NCBI RefSeq assembly: GCF_027172205.1
Contig: NC_070614.1
Span: 39,562,001 to 39,626,000 of the forward strand
Direction of reading: 5' to 3'
Length of the DNA stretch: 64,000 nucleotides
Source of the DNA: Podarcis raffonei
Lineage: Eukaryota; Chordata; Lepidosauria; Squamata; Lacertidae
Shown piece after piece: positions 1-11,454 of the stretch. Under the pieces are notes generated by a model. That model was not told where the DNA came from, did no database searches, and saw only the letters and a list, made by a program, of their open reading frames with translations. The translations under genes were made by a program, and so were the position numbers. The first letter of the stretch is position 1. Each line of letters starts with the position of its first letter.

Positions 1-81
1 GTATATACACCTGTTAAACAACTCTGCTTCCCACCATCACCAGCCCCAAGTTCAACAAAGCCCCCCCACCCCCTTACGCAC

Positions 82-3000
82 CTTCTTCTTTCGACCTCCC
101 TTCTTTTGCTTTACAATGATGATGCTATCTTCGTTCTCAGAGTTCTCCAGGTGCTGCACTGGAGAGGTAAGGAAGGAGAGCTGTGATGTCATAGGAGGGA
201 GGAGCATGAAAAGGGAGTCCTGCTTTCCAGACCCAGTGCCCTTTTACCTTGCTGGAAGGGCAATACCACTGCTGTTCCTTGGCGTTTGGCAGGCACCCAT
301 GAACCACGTCCATGCTCTTTGTCCTGCAGAACCTTGGTTTCCATTTCCAGCTGCTTCTTCTTAAGCCTCTGTAGGAAGAGGAAGAACATAATAAGCAGAT
401 TCAGATGGAGGGAACAGGGTGTGTGTTCGGTGGCCTCCAGGCATGCGTGGGGCTGCCATCTGGTTCCCAGCCCAACAAGGATCGTATTGCGGTGCCAACT
501 GTATAAACTGCCAGGGCCATAATGAAGCAGGTTCTCAGTGCAAGATGGACACAGTTCAATTTATATAAGAATCCCCTCCTACAGGACTTACTTAGTGCTA
601 CATCTCTTTCTTCCTTCAAAGCTGGCCTTTACATTGGAGCCATTGGCTTAACCACAGTTGCCCTGGCAAAGGCTTCACTGGCACCCCAGGCAGGGCCTCC
701 TGAGTTTAAAACAACCACAGCAACAACAAATAGCCCTCCTAGAAAAAAAGCTAAGAAGCAAAATGTGCAGGTAATTGTGACTTGAACCAGCTTGGCTGCT
801 CTCGCCCGTCATTGTTTGTAGCCAATGAATGAAGTTGGAGCTGTGATTGATAAGCGAGTTGTTTGGACACCAGGCAAAAGGAATCCCTGGAGTCCTAAAA
901 AAAGAGCTGCTATTCCCTCACTTTCCCTTTAGTGCACTTTTCTTGCCCCTTTCATATTTTTCAGTCCTTGGATCCACCCATTAACTGCTCTATTTACTGC
1001 CTGCCACTCACGTCAGAAGCTTTAAAAAAAAAAATTGTGTTACTGTAAGGGAAGAAAAATAGTAACCGCACATAGAAATTAAAAAACTTGATGAAACACC
1101 GCAGACCTCGCAATAAACAAGGCATTGTGTTTGTTTACGGGAGGTAGCCCATTGCAGTCTTTGAGGGATCACGACGGGACATAAAGAGCAAACCCTTCAC
1201 CTGCAGCTCACGCCGAGTCTCCTCCAGCAGCCTCCGGAATTCCAGCCGCTCGCTGCGTGGGGTGTTGAGGAGGGGCAACGCACAACTCTCTGCCCCAGCC
1301 TGCTGTGTTTCCAAGGCCTCCAAGTGCAGCAGCTTTTCAGCCAAGGCCGGCTCAAGATTCTCCATCGGCAGAAAGGAACTGGTGGGGAAAGAGACCAGAA
1401 AGTAGGGCCTGCCTTTTCTAACAAGCCAGAGAGAGCTGCTCAGCGCTTTAAGGGTGGAGTGACCATCCTCATGAAGTGGCAGGAGAGAATTTGACTGCAC
1501 CACAGAAGCACTGCTTGCCCCTTCACCAAAGCCTATAAAATGTTTTGTGTCTCACCTGAATGGCTTCTCTTCAACCAAGCTGGGCTGTTCCTCCTCTGGA
1601 CAAGGTCTCTTGGCTTCAGGGCCTGCATCACTGGAAGATGGGCATGGTCTTTTCGATGCTTCTGTGTGGGGAGGATGTTTTTAATTTATTTGATGTGTTT
1701 ATTGGACCTTGGAGCCTGCTCCACCTGGACTATCCTCCTTCACTACCACTGGGCCACCTACCACCAACTGGGCTGCAGAAGGGATCCTGCTTTGTTTGGA
1801 TAGTCTTCGTTGTAATTTTATTACAAAGTTACTGGTAAAGTGCCTTGGAATGATTTGTATCCTCAGTGGTGGGATATCAACAAAGAACAAATTGTGAAAA
1901 ATATCCCGGCCTTATCAAAAGCATTTCAAGCCACCTTACAAACCATCAGCTTACAAGCTACATATCAGAATAACTTAATTATTAAAATGTTTTTCAAAAA
2001 ATACCGGGGGGGGGGAGCCACAATCACAAAACAGAACTAAAAACACAACCTAAGTGTAAACATACCCACCCTTTAAAGCAGCTTAAGATAAAGACAGCAA
2101 GGGCAAAAATGTTTTTACATGATACCTAAAACATGGACCTGGGGAAGGTGTTCCAAAATCTGGGTGCCACCACTGAAGAGGCCCAAACCATTGACACCAC
2201 TCACATAATCTCAGTAGGCACAGGAATCCAAAGCAGACCCTCCTCCCCAGACGACTGCAAGGCACAGACTGGTTCTGACAGGAGTCAGATGGTCATTGAT
2301 GAAAAGGACAGACCATGAATGGTTCTAGTGTATATGTATCTGAACCATGATAAAGAAATCTGGGGCAGTGAATCTGTATACTACACCCCACTCTGCTCCG
2401 GGGCAGCCCAAGAATCCTGCCCTTCCTTTCTACCCAGAAAACCTTGTTTTGCCCCACTTCTGCTGAATTTCAGGCCGGCACCCTTCCTCACCAACATCCA
2501 GCAGAGTTTCTTGCGTGAAGGGTTTGTTCACCACTTGCTTGGATTTGGCAGCAAAGTTGAGGCTTGTGAGTGTTTCAAAGTAGTACTTCCTCTCAGGGGC
2601 GATATTTGCAATGATCAGGCTGTGAGCACTACCACCCAAAGAATCCTTTAAGGAAAGAGAAATATGCTCAGTAAAATAAAATGCAGCTCTTCCCAAATCC
2701 ACAGTCCCACCAATGAACCCAGGCACCCCAACTACCTGCAGCAGGCGAGTGAGTTTGCTGTCTCTGTAGGGTACGCGAGGCAGCCCCTTGTTGAGGGCAT
2801 CCACCACCTTGCTAAGCACAAAGAGTGACGTGTTGATAGCCCCGCTCTCCTTCAGGCGCACCCCTCTGTTGCCTGTCCGCCGGTTGTCCTCCGAGCCGGC
2901 TAAGTCAATAAGGCAAAGCTTGGCGGCCCGCTGGGCATATGGCGGCCAGCCCCGGGTCTGGCTCACGTACACCAGCAGGACAGCGTGACTGCGGCTTGAG

Positions 3001-6000
3001 CGATTATTCAGCTGTGTGGATGCCACTGTACGGTTGCTGCTGGCAGGCAAGAAATGTTTCTCAAAGTCTGAGAAGCTGGTTATCTCTCTCTCCGTCAGAC
3101 CAGGCACCAGAATGTGGTGGTTTTGATCCTCCCGGATTGGCAAGTCACGGAGGGAGGGCTCTAGAAGGTCCAAGACCTGGGGAACAAGCAGACTAGTGTT
3201 GGTCCAGGTGGCACTTCAAGCCCCACCTCACTTAAATCCCCTGGCTTCTCAGAAGCACATGGAGAACAACGTAAGTTTACTTGAACAGATTGTGTGGTTT
3301 GATCAAGTAGAATGCAAATCCAGCCTTCTGTAAACACTGAATAAGTTCTCTTGCCCTCATCTGTAAGAGACCTCCTTTCTCCTGGGCACTACTGGCTCAT
3401 CATCTTTAGTATCCATTTAACTTCCATGCCATGCTCTGTTCACTCCTCCAAATTTCCCCGTCCTCCTCCCTGTCCTTTCTCCACTTGCATTCAATCATTC
3501 TCCTCCTTCCCAGGCTCCAGTCTGTCTGCTTCCCTCAAGGATAAATAACTTAAGGCCCTCCAGAGCTTGTAGGACTCCAACTTTCCTCAGCATGCCCAAT
3601 GGTCAGGGAAGATGGAAGCTACAGTCTGGCAATATCCTGCCTTACTCCATCTCTCTTCCCTGCCCTTCTACGGCTCTTTCCTTTCTTCTCTCCCCCTTTG
3701 CAGCCATTTCGGCTTGCTTTTGAAGCAGCTGCCCAGTCTCTTTCCCCATTCCCATCAGCAACGCCTCAGTTCTTCACCAATCTTCAAGCAGGGCCAGAGC
3801 ACACATGTGACAGCATCAGCAGGCATTGAGATGGGACCCTCTCCAGATCAGACGAGCAGCAGATGACACACTGATCTTCTAAATACCAACTGGGAACAGG
3901 ATGGAGTTCTGGTCACATTAACGAACTTCCCAGGGCTCAAAACACTGCCAGTCTTCAATACAACAAAAAAGGAGGCCAGAGTGTGTGCAAATCTGTTTCC
4001 AGTATCACTTGCTGTAGTCTAATTAGGTCATGCTCTCCCCAATACATCTGGCTCCTCAGCCCTATCTTGTTCTAAGCTGCTTTCTTCCCCAAAGATCCCA
4101 CCACTCTTATATACTAGGGCTCGGTTTCCCCCTCTTACGCATTTTGTCCAGCACCCGTTACCTTCTCTTGGTAGATTTCCAGGTACGACATAGAGACCGA
4201 GTACTTCCGCTGATCCCCCGAAGCATCCCTTGTCATCTGCAAGAGATTCTGTACTGCTCTTGGAATCACCCCCGGTTGCTCCGGACTCCCCAACATGGTG
4301 TACGTCTTCCCTGCCATTTTAGGGAGGGGGAACAAAAGAGATGTGGAGAGAGGAAAAACCTTCGCGTCCTCCCTCAGCCCAATTCCAAGCCCTAGCCCAC
4401 CTGCCGACCCCCAGCAACTCTAGGTTGGGTTCATCCCTTTGTGCACTGTTTTATAGTCACCTGCTCCGGTAGGCCCATACGCCAAGATGCTGGCATTCTG
4501 CCCTTCCAGCAGATGGTGCAAGATAGGCTGAACTGACCCCATGTAGACATCATACTGCGTGGCCGTTGCACTGTAATAAGCATCAAATCTGGTGGGAATA
4601 GAGAAGTGGGATTGAGGCCTACCGTCTTCTCCGAAAGTTCAGCAATTTCTACAGCAAGGATAAGTAACAGGAGGCTTTGCAGAAGGAGTGGCAGATATCC
4701 CTTAGGAGCTTTTCCCCCTAGCATACCCCCATTCTTCATGTAGTACAGACTAGTATCAACATAAGAATGGCCCTGCTGGATCAGGGCAATGACACAGCAT
4801 CCTGTTCTCACAGTGGCCAACCAGATGCCTGTTGGAAACCAGAGTGCTATTTAGGGCTGTGCAATAAATTGCTATGCTGTCCAAAGCCTGTTCTCGAAGC
4901 CACAAACATGAGTCTGACCAAACTGCGGGAGGCAGTGGAAGACAGAGCCTGGCGTGCTCTGGTCCATGGGGTCACGAAGAGTCGGACACGACTAAACGAC
5001 TAAACAACAACAACGTCCAAAGCCAGTTTTGAAATGACATCAATTGTTTCAACCAAGTACGAGGGAAATGTGAACGAAAGGTAGGGACTGACAGCTTCTC
5101 AGTGAAATAAGTAAAAAAACCCTGCTCTTTTCCCCATATGGGGTACCCAAGAGCCCATATAGAGTCCTTTTGTAAGTTCTCTATCAGTAGGAGAAAGTAA
5201 CAGAGACCAACCAGAGAATATTGAGAAGCAAAGCAACTAGTAAGCCTAATCTTTATTAACTGTTGCAACAGGGTGCTCCCCCACACACAGGAGAGAGGAG
5301 GACCTTGAACAATGGCGCACAAGGCCTTATATATCCATTTTGAAATTCCCTGCCCTGGAGCTCCAGACCACCCCTCCATACATCATACCTAAATCACAGA
5401 AGGGGTGTAGCCCAATACCACCCCCCAGATACATCATACCTACATCACAGAAAAGGCGGTCTACAACAGAAATTTGAATGTTGTTTTTCCTGTCTGCCAG
5501 GTTATCTGATTGCCTTTTCTGGTAGTCTGGCCATTCCTTTGAGATGATGGAAATTACTTAATTCCTGAGACAATGGGAAGGTTTTTTTCATTTCCTCCCT
5601 CCTTGCAGAGAAACATTTGGTCAGTTTGGGAGTTAAAATGGTTTCAGGACTGTCTTCCTGTGCTGCTTCAGACATATGGTTTATATATTTATGTACGTCC
5701 CTCCCCCTCTTTCTTTTTTCCTTTCTCCTGTGATGAGACTGCATTTTAATGTTTTAATGTTGTATTTAACCTAGCTTTTTAAGTTGTATTCCAACCAACT
5801 TGTTTTTATTATTGGCTGTTAGCCACCCTGAGCCTGGCCTTGGCTGGGGAGGGTGGGGTATTAATAATAATAATAATAATAATATGTTTGCTTGGTACAT
5901 TTATGAACATTTATTATATATCTAAGACCTAAAAATTCTTATAGCGTCAGGATGGGATGGGGGATTCAACTGAACCAATACTTTCCCCAGCAGGAAGACA

Positions 6001-6515
6001 GGCACCATCTCTCCCTCCTTTGTTCATATGCAGAGCCTGCTAACAATCCAGTAGCAACCTGTCACTTTAAGCCAGTGGTTTTAAGCCAGTGGTTTCCCTT
6101 ACCTATCCTGTCAGTTGCAAGGAGGCAGGCAAATGACAGCGAGAGGCCTAGAGGAAGGCCTCTGTTGCTTCTCATACTGGAAGAGAAGGGCTGCTATTCC
6201 TCCAGACTCTGCTCAGTTCCAAGTAATGCCCCTGTTAAAAACCATAAACAGGGGTACCATAGGGCCACATCCTACACGAAGCCTGGTTCTTCCCAACTCT
6301 CTCTGCCCAACTCACTTGTATTTCATTGTCTCCATATTATTTCTCACGTTCAGGATCTCCAGGGAGCAGGAGTCCACGCCACGTACACAAGGGGCTTCCT
6401 TTCCCTCTCCTGTTCCCACGCTTGGCCGCAATCGCACACAAACCCGAACTCGAGCCGGTGCATTGCTGGGGGTTCGCTGGGCTTCATAACGGCTTAATCG
6501 CTGACAAGATTTCAT
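82..6515 (-). CDS. KIF22: Kinesin-like protein KIF22 (kinesin-10 / Kid), C-terminus off window
   Basis: KIF22 is a plus-end chromokinesin that pushes chromosome arms outward on the spindle. I recognise it by close similarity to the human protein. Coding exons on the minus strand are 6316-6515 (exon to 6521), 4461-4588, 4162-4310, 2736-3176, 2492-2645, 1556-1661, 1201-1378, 248-368 and 82-158. All have GT/AG borders and matching phases, giving 518 codons. The motor starts near residue 22 ([11 protein letters not shown]). The P-loop GPTGAGKTYTM lies near 104-114 and is split by an intron after GPTGAG. Switch I is NNRSSRSH (216-223) and switch II is DLAGSED (250-256). After the motor come a linker with [13 protein letters not shown], a Lys/Glu-rich coiled-coil part ([12 protein letters not shown]) and a basic stretch [10 protein letters not shown]. 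Human KIF22 is about 665 residues, so roughly 130, including the helix-hairpin-helix DNA-binding end, should lie left of position 82. The start is taken as the ATG at 6515 because the apparent 5' exon has no ATG. Confidence 0.95.
371..1200. other. KIF22 intron with an unexplained plus-strand open frame (522-785)
   Basis: This intron separates the coiled-coil exons of KIF22. On the plus strand (antisense to KIF22) an uninterrupted 87-codon frame runs from ATG 522 to the stop at 783-785. It contains a hydrophobic stretch ([18 protein letters not shown]) and ends in a basic PPRKKAKKQ segment that resembles a nuclear localisation signal. A TATAAA-like string lies 25-30 bp upstream. I do not recognise the peptide. 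It may be chance, an antisense transcript or part of an old repeat. Confidence 0.25.
4757..4850 (+). repeat. Interspersed repeat fragment of squamate type
   Basis: The stretch around 'aagaatggccctgctggatcaggg' then 'ccaaccagatgcctgttggaa' resembles a second stretch near 60315-60480 (ggccctgctgggtcaga, ggccagatgtctcccggaagc). This family is common in squamate genomes, but I cannot name it with certainty. Confidence 0.45.
4889..5014 (+). mobile_element. BovB (RTE) LINE 3' end, 126 bp, severely 5'-truncated
   Basis: The sequence GGTCACGAAGAGTCGGACAC followed by an ACAACAACAAC tail is the well-known 3' end of BovB/RTE LINEs. It is flanked by an exact 10-bp duplication (gtccaaagcc at 4879-4888 and 5015-5024), which fixes the insertion limits. 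It lies in a KIF22 intron, antisense to the gene. BovB is abundant in squamates and is known for horizontal spread between vertebrates. Confidence 0.85.
5171..5540 (-). mobile_element. Probable solo LTR of an endogenous retrovirus-like element (fossil)
   Basis: Read on the minus strand, the segment has the order expected of a long terminal repeat. A TATA-like box (ATATATAAGG, near 5325-5335) comes first, then about 70-80 bp later an AATAAA signal (near 5250-5256), then a short U5-like end rich in CTCT/GGTT. It sits in a KIF22 intron. Family and limits are uncertain, no internal coding region was found beside it, and it looks like an old remnant. Confidence 0.4.
5740..5885 (+). repeat. LINE 3' tail (CR1/L2 group) ending in a TAA microsatellite
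   Basis: The text 'ttagccaccctgagcctggcc...gggtggggtattaataataat' is the typical squamate LINE 3' end with a (TAA)n tail. A related tail occurs at 38,930-39,050 (gccgcccagagtggctgggg, then (TTA)n). The 5' limit is not defined. Confidence 0.5.
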
Positions 6516-6937
6516 TGATATCTAAGAAGAGAAAAAGTGCAGGGTGAGATACAAGTACCAGAAGAAGCACCAAACTCCGCACCAGCTCATCTGTGAACTG
6601 AGATCATTATTGAAGGTCCCCTTTGGGGTGGTTCTAGTTATAAAATTTTAGGATGCACACACACTCCACAGTAAACCAATCCTTTGCCCTTCAGATTTTA
6701 AAAACTATTCCCTGAGAAAATCACACATTATTTTAGCACACAAAACAATCCCAAAAAACCATCTTGGCTCCCCTAATGTCTCTAAATATTTCCTCTATTT
6801 CCTTGTAAGTCCTTTCACTTACAAATCCTACAAATCCTGTCTTAAGGGCATATTTGTGCAGGAAAGGGTGGCCTGTGACCTGGATTCTAGAACTAAAGCA
6901 TTTACCATCTCAAAAGAATGGACAGACTGCCCAGGTA

Positions 6938-7154
6938 CAGTGGTACACCTCAGGTTAAGTACTTAATTCGTTCCGGAGGTCCGTACTTAACCTGAAACTG
7001 TTCTTAACCTGAAGCACCACTTTAGCTAATGGGGCCTCCCGCTGCTGCCGCACGATTTCTGTTCTCATCCTGAAGCAAAGTTCTTAACCTGAAGCACTAT
7101 TTCTGGGTTAGCGGAGTCTGTAACCTAAAGTGTATGTAACCCGAGGTACCACTG
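6938..7154. mobile_element. Tigger-like (Tc1/mariner) palindromic MITE, copy A
   Basis: This 217-bp near-palindrome begins CAGTGGTACACCTCAGGTTA and ends with the complement, TAACCCGAGGTACCACTG. It is flanked by TA on both sides (6936-6937 and 7155-7156), the target duplication of Tc1/mariner transposons. The CAGT...CCTCG terminal pattern resembles Tigger elements. Two more copies of the family are at 23,477 and 24,921. It is non-autonomous and lies in the KIF22 5' intron. Confidence 0.85.
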
Positions 7155-7189
7155 TAATGCAGTCAGTAAAACACTATCAGGGATCCTGG

Positions 7190-7579
7190 CCACTCTGTCA
7201 AATTTATGTGGTAGAAGTATGCTGAGTATGTTTAGCCTGGAAAAGAGGAGACTGAGAGGAGATTGGATAGCCATCTTCAAATATCTCAAGGGCTGTCCCA
7301 TGGAAGAGGGAACAAGCTCCTTCTCTCCTGCTTTGGAGGGCAGGACTCGAACCAGTGGCTTCAAGTTACAAGAAAGGAGGTTCCGACTAAACCCCAGGAA
7401 GAACTTTCCGACAGTAAGAGCTCTTCGACAGTGGAAAGGTCTCCCTCGGGAGCTGGTGGATTCTCCTTCCCGTGGAGATTTTTAAGCCATCTGCCATGGA
7501 TGCTTTAGCTGAGATCCCTGCATTGCCGGGGTTGGACTAGATGACCGCCGGGGTCCCTTCCCACCCTTCAGATTCTATG
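7190..7579 (+). mobile_element. CR1 LINE 3' end
   Basis: The segment contains the CR1 3' region: 'tttagcctggaaaagaggagactgagagg', 'agaaaggaggttccgacta', and the terminal 'ggttggactagatgac...cttcagattctatg'. The same terminal sequence is known from reptile and bird CR1 elements. It is 5'-truncated, in plus orientation, inside the KIF22 5' intron just before its CpG-rich promoter. Confidence 0.85.
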
Positions 7580-7584
7580 CCCAA

Positions 7585-8170
7585 AGGCTCTCGCGGTGAC
7601 CAGCCGCGTGACCACAACGGGAAGCCCCAAAGCAGGCCGCGGACACAGCGGCGACCCCGCTCCGCTCGCCACAACCGGCAACTGAGGCGCAGCCGGGGGG
7701 GCCACTTACCCCTCTCCCGCCTTCCTAGGCGGCTCCTTCACTCGCTCCCCAAAGCGCCTCAGAGCAACTCCCGGACTTCGTTTGTATTTGGCGCTAAGCC
7801 CGCCCCAGGAAGGAGAAAGCGGCCAATCGGAGAGAGGGAAGGACCCAGCCGTTAGTCACTGCGCCTGCGCGTAGAACAAGTTCCGCCGGAGAAAAAGCGA
7901 CCGCTTCCCTCCCCCTTCCCTTTTAAGCGGCGCGTGCGCAGTTGAGAAAGTGACCGGTACTTTTGAGTACACCCCCTTCTCCAGCCGCCGCGATCGATTG
8001 TTCTTAGACTCGGCTTTTGCTGGCTGGTTTTGGGTGATCGGTTGTGCGCCGCTCAGCTTTTGATCCTTGGTTGGTCCGGGGCGAAGGAAACCGACATGGC
8101 AGGGAAGCGCGCGAGCTTCAAGGTCCGGATAAGACCCGCGGCGGGTGGGTGAACGAGTCTCCTCCCTCCC
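7585..8170. promoter_or_regulatory. CpG-rich promoter block of KIF22, possibly bidirectional
   Basis: This block is rich in CG dinucleotides while the flanks are AT-rich repeats. It holds a CCAAT box on the plus strand (7823-7827, GGCCAATCGG) and an NRF1-like GCGCCTGCGC element near 7861. It is TATA-less around the KIF22 first exon. On the plus strand a short open frame starts with ATG at 8095 (MAGKRASFK) and closes within 20 codons. It matches nothing I know, so a divergent transcript is possible but unproven. A CR1 3' end stops at 7579, directly against the block. Confidence 0.6.
7710..7800 (-). other. KIF22: Probable non-coding first exon of KIF22
   Basis: On the minus strand a good splice donor (GGG|GTAAGTGG, exon ending at 7710) lies in CpG-rich DNA 1.2 kb upstream of the first coding KIF22 exon. 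No ATG occurs on the minus strand between about 7710 and 7860, so this exon would be 5' UTR only. Translation would then begin at the ATG at 6515 in the next exon. In human KIF22 the start codon is in exon 1, so the lizard N-terminus may be shorter. The transcript start, and so the upper limit of the exon, is not defined by sequence alone. Confidence 0.5.
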
Positions 8171-9287
8171 TTCCCTCGCAGGCCACCCGCCGTGATGAAG
8201 CCCCGCAAGACTTAATCAGCGATCGTGGTTCGTGTTTAGTTGCCGAGCCGTGGAAGAAATGATCCGATGAAGTGTCTTTGAGCATGTGCAGAGTGACTTT
8301 TTGAAAAAATTAAACGGGGAGGGGGGCAGGATCCTAAGACAATAGATCTTTTAGTTGACTTTGAGCATGATCCAGCCGAAGTTAAGCATTTTAGGAGTGC
8401 CGTGAATTTATTTATTTCAGTGGCAAAAGTATAAAACCTCGTGCAATGTCTTCTTTTACTTATTAATACAAGGGAGCAAGCTCAGTGGGGTGACTTACTT
8501 ACGGGTAGCTGTTCGGGCTTAACTCCGCCGTTGAACTCAATGGGCCGTAAAAAATGCATAACTTTGGATCATGGTCATACTTAACTAAAAGAAGGATATA
8601 GCTTTGGAGTTAGCTGCACAGCTCTTCTTCAGAGTGAATGGTCAAAACATTTCTCTTAAGATAATAATAATAATAAAAATTAGCATAGGCTTGGATGCCA
8701 AGCCCTGATTACTCTTGACTGGGGTAAAAAAATAAAAGCAACAGAAGAAAGGAATGTTAGTTTAATATTATAGCTGCTATCAGGTATGTTGGCAGTCCAG
8801 AATACCAGTAGAAGTTTTCTCCCAACCATTAACTTTCTGTAAGAAAATTTAAGAGGCTGTGGAAAGTGGCATGCTTGGCAGCTTCTAGTTCTGGGGTGGG
8901 GTGGGGTTCCTGCTTGAAACTGATGAAATGACAGCTTTCTGAAAACAGTGGGAGAACTGGTGTAGAAGCTTCTGCTCACTGCACAACTGATTTAAGGTCC
9001 TTGCCTGGCAGCAGCGGTTATATTGTTTGCCTCCATCTTCTATCCTCTACCTGAATATTTGGGAATAAACCAAATATTTAAAAAACGGCACTGGTCTCCA
9101 GCAATCTCTACTCCGAAAGAAAGCTAAAGCAGGGATCATTGCCCATGAAACTTCTATCTGCTTTTCTTGGAATGTCCAAGCTGATGTGTGTGTAACTTTA
9201 TTTGCTTGCTGCATTTTCAACAATATTGTCCTTGTATTCGGTTTATGCTTTGGTGTGGTAGCTGAGAGTAGTTTACTTACATTAAAT
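8171..9287. other. Intergenic, no gene seen
   Basis: This AT-rich sequence lies downstream of the KIF22 promoter block on the plus side. The open frames are short and show no family features. A degraded interspersed repeat piece (gttgaactcaatgggc, near 8530) resembles those near 16,870, 32,540 and 54,150. Confidence 0.6.
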
Positions 9288-9424
9288 CAGAGATGGGAAA
9301 CCTGTTGTCCTGTAGAGTAGATGATGTTGGCTTCCCATCAACCTCAGCCAGCTGAGCCATTAGTGAGGGATGATGGGAGCCATAATCCAGCAACATCTGG
9401 AAGGTCGCAATTTCCCAATCCCTG
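9288..9424. mobile_element. hAT-like MITE, 137 bp
   Basis: The termini are inverted (CAGAGATGGGAAA... and its complement, CAGGGATTGGGAAA on the other strand). It is flanked by 8-bp near-identical duplications (cattaaat 9280-9287, cattaaag 9425-9432), as expected for hAT transposons. Its interior (catcatccctcac, ccagatgttgctgg) matches the element at 14,595-14,734. Confidence 0.75.
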
Positions 9425-9571
9425 CATTAAAGGGTATTGCTTTAAATACCTGCATTGTGGTTTCAAGTACTTCACATACAGTCATCTAGCTATTCTAGTA
9501 GCAATCCTTACGTAGCCCAGTATCATCTTCACCCACTTTGCAGGAGGGAAGGACTGAGCTGAGAAAGAGAG

Positions 9572-9733
9572 GGAGAGCCTGTGGCTCAGGCGCAAAGCAC
9601 CTGCTTTACATGCATATGCTCCTGGGTTCAATCCTCAGCATCTCCCCAGTCTGAAAGCCACTGCCCGTCAGTGTAGACATTACTGAACTAGATGGACCAA
9701 TGGTCTGATTCAGTATAAGGCAGCTTCTTATGT
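9572..9733 (+). repeat. tRNA-Ala-like SINE
   Basis: The head (ctgtggctcagg...aaagcacctgctttacatgca...gggttcaatcctcagcatctcc) follows tRNA-Ala with recognisable A and B boxes. It is followed by an unrelated tail (gaactagatggaccaatggtctgattcagtataaggcagcttc). The cloverleaf is degraded and the tail shows it is a SINE, not a tRNA gene. Confidence 0.7.
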
Positions 9734-9881
9734 GGTTGTGAGAGTAGACAGCCACCTAATGATTTCATGGCAGAGGCAAGATTCAACCTGGGTGTTGCCT
9801 GATTTGTAGCTTAGGCTGTAGTTCTGTACACACATACCTAGAGGTAAGTCCCACTGAACTTCTGCATAGGATATCTGATCC

Positions 9882-9882
<1 letters not shown>

Positions 9883-9921
<39 letters not shown>
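9883..9921 (+). repeat. (TAA)n microsatellite
   Basis: About 13 perfect AAT/TAA units. Similar runs recur at 27,762-27,795, 38,930-39,050 and 42,200-42,228, usually at LINE tails. Confidence 0.9.
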
Positions 9922-10305
9922 GATAAACTTTATTTGCATTAGCCAACGGCCATAGCAACATAACACAAGCAATATATACAATTAAAAAGACACCAATCGG
10001 TAAAAAATCTGGTCCTAGATCAGATTATGTCTGTCTCTCAGCTACTACATTAGGACTTAAAATATTACATTTAAAACCCAGCAATACCTGGCTAAAAAAG
10101 AAGAAGAATGCAGACAAGCTTAGTTGATCAGTGCAGTTGTCATCATCTATAGACCTTAAGGTCAGTATTAGAAATTAGCCAGGCGTGTTTTGCAACTGAT
10201 GCAGGTCCAGTTGCGACCACATGGAGATCTCTGGATGCCAGGTTGGCGACTGACACCTCCATCTGGCTGGCCCCTCCACCTTTCTTAAGCAGGTAAACAG
10301 AACGG

Positions 10306-10476
10306 CTTCTTTATTGCATTTATATCTTGCCTTTTTCTCCAAGGAGTACATGGTTCACCCACCTCCTCAGTCAATCCCTACAACCACCCTGTGAGGTAGG
10401 TTAAGTGGCTGTGACTGGCCCTAGGTCACCCAGTGACCTTTGAACCCTGGTCTCCCAGGTCCTAGTCCAACTTAGA
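10306..10476 (-). repeat. MIR-like CORE-SINE
   Basis: Read on the minus strand, it shows the MIR signature: '...gaccaggg ttcaaaggtcactgggtgacctagggccagtcac' followed by 'cctacctcacagggtggttgt'. It is old and diverged. A clearer copy is at 58,562-58,785. Confidence 0.6.
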
Positions 10477-11011
10477 TGTCACTTAGAGGAAGATCTGAAA
10501 TATTTTCTTTGACGCTTGAATTTGTTTTCTTCTGTATTGCTTTATTTGATATTTCAATGTGTTGTAAACAGCTTTGAGATTTTTTTATTTAAAATATAAA
10601 TTGATATAGAAATGAAATTAATAATAATAATAACAAATTTCATTGGGGGGATGGCGCCTAGACATTCCATTGTGGCGACCGTAACCCGTGTTTAAGGCGC
10701 CATTTGGCGCTGAGCTTATATGTCTGAGTTTCTTAAGAGGCTTTTATGAAAAGTAATATTTTGCCTTCTAAATCACTGCAGGGCTGGGCTGAGACCATCC
10801 TCTAGGAAGCCGCAGTTGTGAAGACATTACTTCTCTGCATATCGATTTTGATCTCCAGTGGAAGGGACTTTCAGCAGGGTCTTCCTGCTGATCTTTGCCC
10901 CTGCTTGGGCTCCTAATAAAAGGTATTTTTTGTTGTTGTGGCCAGTGTGATGTTTGGGTCTGCGGGGCCATCTAGAAACAAAAACCCACAATGGAGGTCC
11001 TTATGAGCAGC

Positions 11012-11428
11012 TGTGAGGAACGAGCCCAAGGACTAAATGTTTGTGGAATATAGCTTTATTGCAGTGGGAGAACTTCCTGGATCATATTGATTGCCTAAGT
11101 GCAGTGAGAGCGAGGAGGAGGGAAAACTGAGTTTCCTGGCAAGAGAACTGTTCTTTGGCTGCTGGCCTGTTCTCAGTCTTCTGGGCTTGGCAGTGGAGCT
11201 GTCTAGCGAGGTCTGTGGCTTGACAGCCAATGTACTGAACAGCAAGGAAGCTGTCTAATGATGCCAGTCAGGGTTATCAAAAGCCTGAAGACTGACGCTG
11301 AAGAGCAAATGAGCTGCTTATCAGGTTGCTGGGAGAAAAGGATATGTTAAATTTGGGGACAATAGACATGTATATTTGGGGCCCTTTATAAAACTGCCAC
11401 CCAGCTGATCCCCAAAATAGGGTCACAC
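11012..11428 (-). mobile_element. Probable LTR of an LTR retroelement (fossil)
   Basis: On the minus strand the segment starts TGTGACCC and ends CCTCACA (TG...CA borders). It has a TATAAAG box near 11385-11391 and an AATAAAG signal near 11055-11061, in the order of an LTR. Family is unknown. Neighbouring minus-strand sequence up to about 12,900 may be internal remains of the same element. It looks old and broken. Confidence 0.35.
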
Positions 11429-11454
11429 TACCTCAGGGGACTGTTAATCTAAAG

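Noticed and set aside
7263-7508. Open frames near 7,220-7,510
   Set aside because: They lie in the non-coding 3' region of a CR1 copy.
8095-8152. Short plus-strand frame MAGKRASFK as first exon of a KIF22-divergent gene
   Set aside because: No clear donor at its end and no continuing exon found; kept only as a note in the promoter entry.
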